Source: Terriglobia bacterium
GTDB lineage: Bacteria; Acidobacteriota; Terriglobia; Versatilivoradales; Versatilivoraceae
Direction: 5' to 3'
DNA length: 64,000 bases
NCBI GenBank assembly: GCA_951813285.1
Contig: OX638355.1
Span: 4,173,136 to 4,237,135 of the forward strand
Part shown: positions 56,528 through 64,000 of the stretch, piece after piece
Numbering within the stretch: position 1 is the stretch's first letter
Layout: each line of letters begins with the position of its first letter
Program-made: the position numbers and the translations under genes
Notes under the pieces: model-generated
The model's database searches: none
Told to the model about the DNA's origin: nothing
Seen by the model: only the letters and a program-made list of their open reading frames with translations

Positions 56528-58798
56528 ATGGACAGGCTGTTCGAGTCTCTCTTCAAGTACCGGTTTTTCCTTTTCCGCGAGGGCGAACTCACCTTCGACA
56601 GTCCTATTTCTCCCTGGTGGCTTCTGCTGGCGCCGGTACTGGCTACCGCGCTGGCTTGCTGGGTTTACCGCGTCTGGGCGTCAGGGAGCCGGACCCGATG
56701 GAGGAGGGGACTGCTGATCGGCCTGCGGGTGCTGTCCTTGATTCTGCTGGCGGCGCTGCTGTTTCGTCCCTCGCTGCGGGTCTCCACCCACCTGCCCAGG
56801 AAGAGCAGAATTGCCCTGCTCATCGACAGCTCCCAAAGCATGACACTCCCACACGGCTCGGGCCAGACCCGCTGGCAGGCGGTGCTCGGGTGGCTGGATC
56901 CCCGGGCGGGGAACGTCCTGGCCAATCTGGAAGAACGCTTCCAGCTCCAGGCATTCCATTTCGACCGGGAGATTCGGGAGATCCGACCGGGTTCCGAGCT
57001 TCCTCCCACCGGGACCGGCACCGGCCTCGAGGCCGCTCTTTCCGCGCTGAGAAAACACCGGGGAGAGGGCCAACCCCTGGCCGGCGTGGTCGTCCTCAGT
57101 GACGGCGCCGACAATCTTTCCAGGCAACTGACGCAGGTTCTGGACACCTACCGGCGGGAGCGGATTCCCGTCCATACGGTGGCGGTGGGCCGGGAGAGCC
57201 TGGGCAAGGATATCCAGGTATCTCAGGTCGCCTTTACCCCTCGCATCCTGCCGGGATCCTCCACCCGAGGGACGGTATCCTTGACCAGCGTCGGTTTTCC
57301 CGGCCGGAGAGTCTCGGTAGAGGTCAGGGAGGAGGGAACGCTCATCGCCTCCCAACCCGTTACCCTGAACGGGTCCGATACCAGCCAGATCGTCGAGCTG
57401 AGCCTGAAGCCTCGGGGAACAGGGCTCAAGCACTACACGGTCTCGGTGGCGCCTCAGCCCGGAGAAGCCATCCAGCGCAACAACCGCCGGCACCTGCTGC
57501 TCCACGTGGACGACTCCCGGCCCAGGATCCTCTATCTGGAAGGAACGCCGCGCTGGGAATTCAAGTTCATCCGACGCGCGCTCCAGGAAGACCGCAACCT
57601 CCAACTGGTGACGCTCCTCCGGACCTCGGACAACAAGTTCTACCATCAGGGCCTGGAAGGCGAGGACAAACTGGCCTCAGGCTTTCCCCAGACCCCGGAC
57701 CAGTTGTACCGCTACAAGGGACTGATCCTGGGTAGCATCGAAGCCGGCTACTTCACCCCGTCCCAAAGGAAGATGATCGTGGACTTCGTGGGAGAGCGCG
57801 GCGGAGGATTCATGATGTTGGGGGGGAGTAGCTCCTTCGACGCCGGCGGATACGCGGGAACCGACATCGCCGACATGTTGCCGGTGCATCTCGGAGACCG
57901 GGACCCGGACAACTCCTACGTTATCGATCGGTTGAGCTTCGAACTGACGGCCTACGGCAGACAACACCCGGCCCTTCAACTGGTTTCCGATCCCGCAGCC
58001 AACCTGCGGCGTTGGCGCAGCCTGCCGCCGATCTCAGCCTACAACCGGATCTCGCGCGCCAAGTCGGGCGCGGCCGTACTGGCCCGCGGCAGCAGCGGAG
58101 GCCGCCGCGCCATCCTGCTGGCCGCCCATCGCTTCGGTAGCGGCAGAGCCATCGCCTTCACGTCGGCCACCTCCTGGCACTGGCAGATGGGACTGCCTCA
58201 CACCGACCGGACCCACGCCACTTTCTGGCGCCAAATCCTGCGATGGCTGGTAGCCTCGTCCTCCGATCCCGTCCAGGTGGCATTCGATCGGGAGATCTAT
58301 CAGGACGAGGATGCGGTGGGGATCGAGGTCGCGGTCAGGGATGCTTTCTTCGACCCGGCCGGCGATCGGGAGGTAGAAGCTACCATAGCCTCCCCCGGAG
58401 CCGCGACTTCCTCCCTGGTCCTCGACCGAAGCGGCGGCGACTACACCGGCCGCTTTCAACCCGGCGAAAGAGGCATCCACCAGGTCAGTGTCAAGGCTTC
58501 CCGAGATGGGGTGGAGCCGCAATCGGCCCAGGCCTATTTTCTGGTCACCCCGACTCATCGCGAGTTCTTCGACGCCGAGGCCAACCCCAGGTTCCTCCGG
58601 AGGGTCGCTCGGGAGACTGGCGGGCGCCACTACGCCCTGGAGAAGGCCGAGAAGCTACCGGAGGAGATCACCTATGCGGACAGCCCCAACGCGGTGCTCC
58701 AGGTGCTTCCCCTGTGGGACATGCCCTTTCTTTTCATGCTGTTGGGAGGACTCCTCTGCTCCGAGTGGTTCCTCCGCAAACGATGGGGATGGATTTGA
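56528..58798 (+). CDS. vWA-domain membrane protein with glutamine-amidotransferase-like domain
   Basis: A 756-residue membrane protein. Two N-terminal helices (about residues 28-45 and 60-80) lead to a vWA domain whose MIDAS motif DSSQS starts at D100. A glutamine-amidotransferase-like region follows (about residues 330-560; LYLEGTPRWEFKFI, GERGGGFMMLGGSSSFDAGGY), then a beta domain and a last membrane helix (MPFLFMLLGGLLCSEWFL) with a basic tail. Such proteins accompany MoxR ATPases in envelope-quality-control or Bat-type systems. No catalytic cysteine triad for amidotransferase activity is evident. Its stop overlaps the next ATG by one base. Confidence 0.88.
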   Translation: MDRLFESLFKYRFFLFREGELTFDSPISPWWLLLAPVLATALACWVYRVWASGSRTRWRRGLLIGLRVLSLILLAALLFRPSLRVSTHLPRKSRIALLIDSSQSMTLPHGSGQTRWQAVLGWLDPRAGNVLANLEERFQLQAFHFDREIREIRPGSELPPTGTGTGLEAALSALRKHRGEGQPLAGVVVLSDGADNLSRQLTQVLDTYRRERIPVHTVAVGRESLGKDIQVSQVAFTPRILPGSSTRGTVSLTSVGFPGRRVSVEVREEGTLIASQPVTLNGSDTSQIVELSLKPRGTGLKHYTVSVAPQPGEAIQRNNRRHLLLHVDDSRPRILYLEGTPRWEFKFIRRALQEDRNLQLVTLLRTSDNKFYHQGLEGEDKLASGFPQTPDQLYRYKGLILGSIEAGYFTPSQRKMIVDFVGERGGGFMMLGGSSSFDAGGYAGTDIADMLPVHLGDRDPDNSYVIDRLSFELTAYGRQHPALQLVSDPAANLRRWRSLPPISAYNRISRAKSGAAVLARGSSGGRRAILLAAHRFGSGRAIAFTSATSWHWQMGLPHTDRTHATFWRQILRWLVASSSDPVQVAFDREIYQDEDAVGIEVAVRDAFFDPAGDREVEATIASPGAATSSLVLDRSGGDYTGRFQPGERGIHQVSVKASRDGVEPQSAQAYFLVTPTHREFFDAEANPRFLRRVARETGGRHYALEKAEKLPEEITYADSPNAVLQVLPLWDMPFLFMLLGGLLCSEWFLRKRWGWI

Positions 58799-59805
58799 TG
58801 AGGCTGTCGATTCTGCTGTTGGCTCTCGCCACCGCCTGCCCGGGGTGGACCCTGGCGGAACAGCGGTCCTCCCGCTACGGGGTCGTGATCAGCGGCGCTT
58901 CCGGTGGCGGCGAATATGCCGACCTCTTCTGGGAGTGGTCGTCGAAAATGGTTGAGGTCCTGAAGGGGCCCCTGCAATTGCCCCGGGAGAACCTCTTCTT
59001 TCTGGCCGAGGACCCGGAGCGGGACCCGTCTCTGGTCACGGCTCGCGCGGTCAAGTCGGAGTTGATGCAAGTGGTGGGCGAGCTGGAATCCAGGGTTCGG
59101 CCCGACGACTTGCTGTTCCTGCTCCTGCTGGGACACGGAAACTTCGATGGCAGCGATTACCGCTATAACCTGAGAGGGCCCGACCTGACGGGTGCGGAAC
59201 TGAGCGCCATCCTGGATCGGTTCCCGGTTCAGCGGATCGTATTGGTGTGCACCACGCCGGCCAGCGGCGCCCTCATCCCCAGGCTGAGCCGCGGGAATCG
59301 CGTCATCCTCACGGCCACCAAGAACGGGTACGAGGGAAACGAAACCGTCTTCGCCCGGTTTTTCGTCGAATCTCTCCACAACCCGGAGGCTGACACCGAC
59401 AAGAGCCGGCAGGTCTCTCTGTTGGAAGCCTATACCTTCACCCATCGCAAGGTGAAAGAGTGGTACGGGGAGAAAAACCGGCTGGCAACCGAGCACGCCC
59501 GCCTGGACGACAACGGAGACGGCGTCGGGACCGACTTGCCCGATGCCGGGAGCGATGAGGGCTTGTTGGCCCGCCAGGTCACTCTGGCCAAGCCGATCGC
59601 GATCGTTTCTCCAGCCGGGTCCGGGCCAACCCTGCCCGAGTTGGAAGCCCTTCGGAAAAAGAAGCTCGACCTGGAGTCCTCCTTGCGGGAACTCAGGACC
59701 CGCAAGGCCGCGCTCCCGTCCGATCGGTATCGGGAACAACTGGAGGCCCTGCTGGTCGAACTGGCCCGCACCACGCGAGCCATCCGCGAGCAGACCGAAC
59801 GCTGA
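58798..59805 (+). CDS. Exported caspase-fold (clan CD) protein, probably inactive
   Basis: A 335-residue protein with a signal peptide and a legumain/caspase-like domain: YGVVISGASGGGEYADLFW, VRPDDLLFLLLLGHGNF with candidate H113, and the strand IVLVCTTPASGALIP. In active members the strand ends in AC-x-SG; here the position next to the SG is proline-alanine and the nearest cysteine (C151) is three residues earlier, so the nucleophile appears to be lost or moved. A C-terminal coiled coil (residues ~275-335, LRKKKLDLESSLRELRTRK) follows. It starts on the stop of the vWA gene (TGATG), so the two products are probably made together. Confidence 0.78.
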   Translation: MRLSILLLALATACPGWTLAEQRSSRYGVVISGASGGGEYADLFWEWSSKMVEVLKGPLQLPRENLFFLAEDPERDPSLVTARAVKSELMQVVGELESRVRPDDLLFLLLLGHGNFDGSDYRYNLRGPDLTGAELSAILDRFPVQRIVLVCTTPASGALIPRLSRGNRVILTATKNGYEGNETVFARFFVESLHNPEADTDKSRQVSLLEAYTFTHRKVKEWYGEKNRLATEHARLDDNGDGVGTDLPDAGSDEGLLARQVTLAKPIAIVSPAGSGPTLPELEALRKKKLDLESSLRELRTRKAALPSDRYREQLEALLVELARTTRAIREQTER

Positions 59806-59852
59806 GAGGGGGAGCTTACGCTGTTCGGCCTGCACACCGGGGCCGGCCTTTG

Positions 59853-59920
59853 TCTGAAACAACAGAAAAAAGAGTTATCCACGAAGGGCCACGAAGAACG
59901 ACGAAGGGCCACTAAGGCGC
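59853..59920 (-). repeat. Dispersed intergenic repeat, family A, inverted partial copy
   Basis: Reverse complement of the 3' half of the family A core (GCGCCTTAGTGGCCCTTCG ... GGATAACTCTTTTTTCT) right after the caspase-fold gene. The gap from 59806 to 60835 contains only repeat material. Confidence 0.78.
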
Positions 59921-60044
59921 TGGAGAAGGCTCAAGAGGGATGGGGCAATGGTCGGCAAGGGGGTCAACGAAGGACACAAGGGACAACAAGGATTTGTCCG
60001 CGAAGGAGCAGCAAGGACCGCATCGTGATTTGCAGATGTTATTA

Positions 60045-60186
60045 ACATCGATGCACAGGATGCACAGGATTCTTCAGGAAACGGCTGGCTTCCAATGCCG
60101 GGAATCCGCAAATCCGCACCGGACCATCGCCCGAGTTGGTTTCTGGTGCAGGAAGATCTCGTCCTGTTAATCCTGTGCATCGATGT
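60045..60186. repeat. Inverted-repeat element, family B, second copy
   Basis: Arms at 60045-60068 and 60163-60186 are inverted, 22 of 24 positions matching, built from CATCGATGCACAGGAT. Related to 8661-8871. Confidence 0.72.
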
Positions 60187-60274
60187 GCAATAGGTCAAAA
60201 ACCGTGCTAACGGAACAGGGTCCTTGTTCCCGACCGGCTATGAAGATTCGTTGTTTCACTCTAAAGGAAAACGG

Positions 60275-60468
60275 CGAACCATGAATGGACACGAATGAAC
60301 ACCAATAAACGCATTGATGAGTTGTGGATTGGGGGGTGTGACAATCGACATCGAGGGGTTATCTATGAAGGACACGAAATCATACCAAGGTAACAGCGTT
60401 GCAGAAGCATTTTGGCGCCGCTTCTCGTTCGAGTGAATCCACCTGAATTCGTGTTCATTCGTGGTTCG
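60275..60468. repeat. Inverted-repeat element, family C
   Basis: Arms at 60275-60296 (CGAACCATGAATGGACACGA...) and 60447-60468 are inverted copies with 20 of 22 matches. The ACGAATGAACACC-type motif is a widespread intergenic repeat in large environmental genomes. Confidence 0.65.
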
Positions 60469-60610
60469 TCTTTAATGACGATTGGGTGTTTTTCCTCGAA
60501 TGATCCGCCCCGGCCGTGGGGAGCGGGGGCGGCACTTATTTGGATCGAGGGTTTTTCCTCCCAGTCCGTCAAGGATCAGGTGACAATGAACCCGTTCGCC
60601 ATACCAAGAC

Positions 60611-60653
60611 AGCCGTTTCCTGAAAAAATCCTGTGCATCCTGTGCATCCATGT
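60611..60653 (-). repeat. Solo arm of family B, inverted relative to 60045
   Basis: Nearly the exact reverse complement of 60045-60086 (AGCCGTTTCCTGAA..., CCTGTGCATCCTGTGCATC), about 525 bp away. Together they form a larger inverted pair around the family C element. Confidence 0.7.
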
Positions 60654-60835
60654 AAAAAATCCTTGTAAACGAGGCGGTGAGCCCCCTCCGGCTCGGCTGC
60701 GGGCTTCGCCCTTGATACTTGCAGTAGGCGTCTTGCCGGACTCCCCCCATGATGCAAACCATGTTCCCGGTTTTTTGTGTGGATGATGCCCGCCGGAAGC
60801 CTATGGTTCGCCACCTGCAGATCCGAATTTTGCAA

Positions 60836-63502
60836 ATGGGTCAGGCATTGAATGCAATATTCTTCCCATCCCGCACCGGGCCATCAGCCAAGACGCGCGG
60901 CAACGCCCTGCTCCCCATCTTGGCGTTGGCTTCCCTGCTCTGGCTGCCGGCGCCGCTTCCGGGCCTCGCCCCGAATACGGAAGAAGCCGAACGTTCCCTC
61001 CTGAAAGGCGATTATCAGCGAGCGTTGCTTCTATACCGTGAGTTGGCGAATTCGCCCCCCCCTGGTTCGCTACAGGATCGCCTGGGCCTGCTGAAGACGC
61101 TGCTGGCCACCGGCGGCTACCGGTCGGTAGAAGAACAGGCTCTCCGGTTTCTGAAGGATCACTCCAATTCCTGCGAGTTGCAGTTATTGCTGGGGCGAGC
61201 TTACTTGCGGCGCGGGAAACTTCAGCCGGCCCGCCGAGCCCTGCAGAAGGCCAGGCACAATGAGAACTGCCGCAACCGGGCCGATTTGAGACTGGCCCGC
61301 ATTCTGGAGGATCAGGGCCAGTTTCCGCAGAGCCGCCACCTCTTCCTCGAGCTCTACTCCCGCATCGAGGCTCAAGATGGGGGAGATCCGGGCCTGGCGG
61401 CAATCGCCCTGCAACACTTGCAGCAGTACCGGGAGTCCAACCGCTACTTTCGCCGGGCCACCCAGGCCGACCCAAACGACCTGGATACCCAGATTGCCTG
61501 GGGGAATCTCTTTCTGGAGAAATACGACCCGGCCAACGCCTCGGCCAGCTTCAGCGCCGCGCTCGAGATCAACGCCAATCTTCCGGAAGCCCTGCTGGGC
61601 ATGGCGCTGTCCCTCGCCTCCGGATCCTCCGAGCAGGCGGAGGCTCTGCTGGGTAAGGCCTTGAAGGTCAATCCCAACCTGGAGGCGGCCCATGCGGCCC
61701 TGGCCGAGATCGCCATCGAGCGGGAGGATTTTCCGGCGGCCGCGGAAAGAATCGGCCAGTGCCTGGAGATCAATCCCCGTTCCCTGAAGGCCCGATCCCT
61801 CCAGGCCGTTCTGTACTACGCCCGCGGCGAGGAGCAGGCTCTGGACCACGCCTTGCAATCCCTTCTGGAACTCAATCCTCGATACGGGGGCATCTACCGG
61901 CACCTGGCCCGGTATTGCGTGACCCAGCGGCTCTACCGGCAGGCGGTGGACTTCTACCGGCAGGCCACCCGACTGAATCCCGATCTCTTCAGCGCCTACG
62001 CCGACCTGGGGGTCAATCTGCTGAGGATCGGACGCGAGGCCGAAGCCAAGGAGATCCTGGAAAAGGCCTACCAAGTCGATCCTTTCAACCTCTGGACCGT
62101 CAACACCCTGCGCCTCATGGACAGCTTCGTGAACTTCGAGACGCTGGCCACGCCCCACTTCACCGTGAAGCTGCACCGGGAGGAAACGGCCCTGCTGAGC
62201 CATTACGTTCCCCCGTTGCTGGAGAAGGCTCACGCGGACCTCTCCGCCAGGTATGGATTCACCCCCGCCGGACCGATCTACTTCGAGATGTACCCCAACC
62301 ATGAGGACTTTGCCGTGCGTGCGCTGGGAGTCCCCGGCCTGGGGGCCCTGGGCGTCTGCTTCGGCCCGGGCATCGTCATGGACTCCCCGCGGGCGCGCCC
62401 GCGGGGGCAGTTCAACTGGGGCAGCACCTTGTGGCACGAATTCGCCCATGTGATCACACTGGGAATGACCGACCATCGAGTTCCCCGCTGGTTCAGCGAG
62501 GGGATCTCCGTCATGGAGGAATACCGGGCCATGCCCGGTTGGGGCGACCGCCTGGACCTGCAGACGCTGAAGTTCATTCAGCAGGGGAAGCTGCTGCCCA
62601 TCCGCGAGCTGAACGGCGGCTTTCTGCGGCCCCAGTTCCCCGGGCAGGTCTCCCTCTCCTACTTTCAGGCCGGCAAGGCCTGCCAGTTCATCGAGTCCCG
62701 CTTCGGCTTTCCCAGGATCCTGGCCCTGCTGGAAAGCTTCAAGCGGAATGCCTCCCTGGAGGATGCGCTCCGGCAGGTGCTGGATCTGTCTCCCGAGGAC
62801 TTCGATCGCCAGTTCAAGGCCTACCTGGAATCGAGCCTGGGGGACGCCCTGGAGCACGTCGACTTCCAGGTACTGGGGCAGAGGGTACTGATGAATTCCC
62901 CCGAGCGGTTGGAAGCGCTGCTGGCCGAGCAGCCCAACAATTTTTTTGCCAACCTGAAGATGGCGGGATATCATCGACAGCGAGGAGAAGAGGAGGCAGC
63001 CATTCGCCTGCTGAGTCGCGCCAAGGCAGTGTTTCCCGCCTATGCGGGTCCGGACAGCCCTTACCGCCAGCTCAGCCGGATTTACCGGGAACGTGGCCGG
63101 GCCGGGGCAGCCATCGAAGAACTACGGCAGCTCACCCACATCCATGGCGACGACCTGGAGTCGCTGACCACCCTGGCCGCCTGGCTGCAGGAGGCGGGGA
63201 GGTCGCAGGAAGCTGCGGCGGTCCTGGAACGGGCGATCCATGTCTACCCCTTTGACCGGGACACCCATCAACAGTTGGGGGATCTCTTCATGGGGGAAGG
63301 AGAAGCAGCCAGGGCGGTGCGAGAGTATCGAGCCCTGCTGGCGCTTCAGCCCCCTGACCGAGCGGCTGCCCACTACCAACTCGCCCGGGCCCTGCTTCGC
63401 CTTGGCCGGCGTGTCGAGGCCAAAGCCGCGGTCCTCTCCTCTCTGGAAATTGCTCCCGGGTTCGAGCCGGCTCAGGAACTGCTGCTGACCCTGGTGGAAT
63501 AG
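60836..63502 (+). CDS. TPR-rich exported metallopeptidase-like protein
   Basis: An 888-residue protein from ATG 60836. A hydrophobic signal segment (LLPILALASLLWLPAPLPG) is followed by about ten TPR motifs, a peptidase MA-like zinc metalloprotease domain with HEFAH at residues 534-538 and the third ligand in WFSEGISVMEE, and a second set of TPRs to the end. This is a gluzincin pattern and all metal ligands are present. The open frame begins at 60749, but the upstream part is repeat-like; the ATG itself lies in the shared GAATTTTGCAAA motif. It precedes the MoxR gene by 78 bp. Likely periplasmic or surface-bound; substrate unknown. Confidence 0.85.
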   Translation: MGQALNAIFFPSRTGPSAKTRGNALLPILALASLLWLPAPLPGLAPNTEEAERSLLKGDYQRALLLYRELANSPPPGSLQDRLGLLKTLLATGGYRSVEEQALRFLKDHSNSCELQLLLGRAYLRRGKLQPARRALQKARHNENCRNRADLRLARILEDQGQFPQSRHLFLELYSRIEAQDGGDPGLAAIALQHLQQYRESNRYFRRATQADPNDLDTQIAWGNLFLEKYDPANASASFSAALEINANLPEALLGMALSLASGSSEQAEALLGKALKVNPNLEAAHAALAEIAIEREDFPAAAERIGQCLEINPRSLKARSLQAVLYYARGEEQALDHALQSLLELNPRYGGIYRHLARYCVTQRLYRQAVDFYRQATRLNPDLFSAYADLGVNLLRIGREAEAKEILEKAYQVDPFNLWTVNTLRLMDSFVNFETLATPHFTVKLHREETALLSHYVPPLLEKAHADLSARYGFTPAGPIYFEMYPNHEDFAVRALGVPGLGALGVCFGPGIVMDSPRARPRGQFNWGSTLWHEFAHVITLGMTDHRVPRWFSEGISVMEEYRAMPGWGDRLDLQTLKFIQQGKLLPIRELNGGFLRPQFPGQVSLSYFQAGKACQFIESRFGFPRILALLESFKRNASLEDALRQVLDLSPEDFDRQFKAYLESSLGDALEHVDFQVLGQRVLMNSPERLEALLAEQPNNFFANLKMAGYHRQRGEEEAAIRLLSRAKAVFPAYAGPDSPYRQLSRIYRERGRAGAAIEELRQLTHIHGDDLESLTTLAAWLQEAGRSQEAAAVLERAIHVYPFDRDTHQQLGDLFMGEGEAARAVREYRALLALQPPDRAAAHYQLARALLRLGRRVEAKAAVLSSLEIAPGFEPAQELLLTLVE

Positions 63503-63580
63503 GCGCCTGAATCCCGCGGGTCCTTGACCTCGGGCGGGGTTCAGAGCCCCCCGTGTCGGTTTCGCAACAAGTGCAACCCC

Positions 63581-64000
63581 ATGTCCATCAACCCTCAATC
63601 GACGCAGGAAACGGCCCTCGTCACTCCGGGGGACGGCGCACCGGCCGCTTCCGAAGTGGAGCTGCTGGAAAAGATGCGGCAGGCCCACGCGGAGATCCTG
63701 CGGGAAATTCGCAGGGAGATCGTCGGACAGGACCGCGTGGTGGATCAGGTTCTGATTTCTCTCTTCGTGGGAGGGCATTCAATCATCACCGGCGTGCCGG
63801 GCCTGGCCAAGACCCTGCTGATCAAGACCGTCGCCAAGGTCCTGGACCTGAAGTTCAATCGGATCCAGTTCACGCCCGACCTGATGCCGGCCGATATCAC
63901 CGGCACCGACATCATCGAGGAAGACCACGCCACCGGGCGGCGGACGCTGGCGTTCGTCAAGGGTCCGATCTTCGCCAACATCATTCTGGCCGACGAGATC
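63581..64000 (+). CDS. MoxR-family AAA+ ATPase (5' part, runs off the window)
   Basis: The first 140 residues of a MoxR ATPase. After a ~30-residue N-terminus come EIRREIVGQDRVVDQVL, the Walker A GVPGLAKT, FNRIQFTPDLMPADITGTD (the pore/sensor region typical of MoxR) and FVKGPIFANIILADEI with Walker B just beginning. MoxR proteins act with vWA proteins as chaperones in cofactor insertion or envelope assembly, which fits the vWA gene at 56528. The gene continues beyond base 64000. Confidence 0.93.
   Translation, partial: MSINPQSTQETALVTPGDGAPAASEVELLEKMRQAHAEILREIRREIVGQDRVVDQVLISLFVGGHSIITGVPGLAKTLLIKTVAKVLDLKFNRIQFTPDLMPADITGTDIIEEDHATGRRTLAFVKGPIFANIILADEI

Noticed and set aside
60749-60835. 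A 29-codon 5' extension of the TPR metallopeptidase
   Set aside because: It lies in repeat-like DNA and places the signal segment too far inside; ATG 60836 fits better.
59806-60835. CRISPR array in the repeat-rich gap
   Set aside because: Repeats are inverted and imperfect, with no regular spacer length and no cas genes.

Overview
The window is about 62-63% GC by eye and carries no mobile genes, no rRNA or tRNA that I could recognise, and no CRISPR array. Its gene content suggests a Gram-negative, probably aerobic bacterium, most likely of the phylum Acidobacteriota. The pointers are a TonB receptor with an N-terminal carboxypeptidase-regulatory-like domain, ASPIC/UnbV proteins with FG-GAP repeats beside a multihaem cytochrome fused to TPRs, DUF4159 beside a vWA membrane protein and a MoxR ATPase, and large secreted LRR proteins. 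The phylum call is inference; no marker gene was compared.

Layout. (1) 1-16.6 kb, almost all minus strand, is housekeeping and metabolism: ybaB and dnaX preceded by a short SRP RNA, an RbsC/RbsB-type sugar transporter lacking its ATPase, a PLP-dependent decarboxylase, a gamma-glutamyltranspeptidase (plus strand) followed by a GxxExxY remnant, a Tat-exported lipoprotein resembling a glycosidase, a sugar-nucleotide epimerase and carAB. (2) 16.7-18.9 kb holds a GT2 glycosyltransferase, a small membrane/coiled-coil protein and a second cobalamin-type binding protein. (3) 19-31.3 kb is a vitamin B12 island. A minus-strand importer (btuF-btuD-btuC) and a plus-strand operon (TonB receptor, cobT, cobS, cbiB, cobD, cobC, cobU) diverge from a control region with three cobalamin riboswitches, two promoters, a possible Fur box and a tiny ORF. 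The pathway is partial: uptake plus lower-loop assembly, with what looks like the last codons of a deleted cobQ. (4) 31.5-55.5 kb is a run of exported proteins, all on the plus strand: a 1,577-residue LRR/Calx-beta protein, a membrane pentahaem cytochrome with TPRs, two ASPIC/UnbV proteins, a 1,585-residue LRR-subtilase-LRR fusion, a CsgG-like protein, a FecR/tryptophan-rich protein and a beta-sandwich protein. The two giant proteins share a nearly identical C-terminal module of about 485 residues. (5) 55.6-64 kb encodes DUF4159, a vWA/amidotransferase-fold membrane protein, a caspase-fold protein apparently without its catalytic cysteine, a TPR-metallopeptidase and the start of a MoxR ATPase.

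How it fits together. The B12 island imports corrinoids across both membranes and rebuilds the nucleotide loop, with feedback by cobalamin and possibly by iron. The 31-55 kb block looks like a surface and periplasmic apparatus for recognition, proteolysis and perhaps electron transfer. The last block resembles the MoxR/Bat-type cell-envelope chaperone clusters. Several families of short dispersed inverted repeats fill the intergenic gaps, especially 8.3-8.9 kb and 59.8-60.8 kb.
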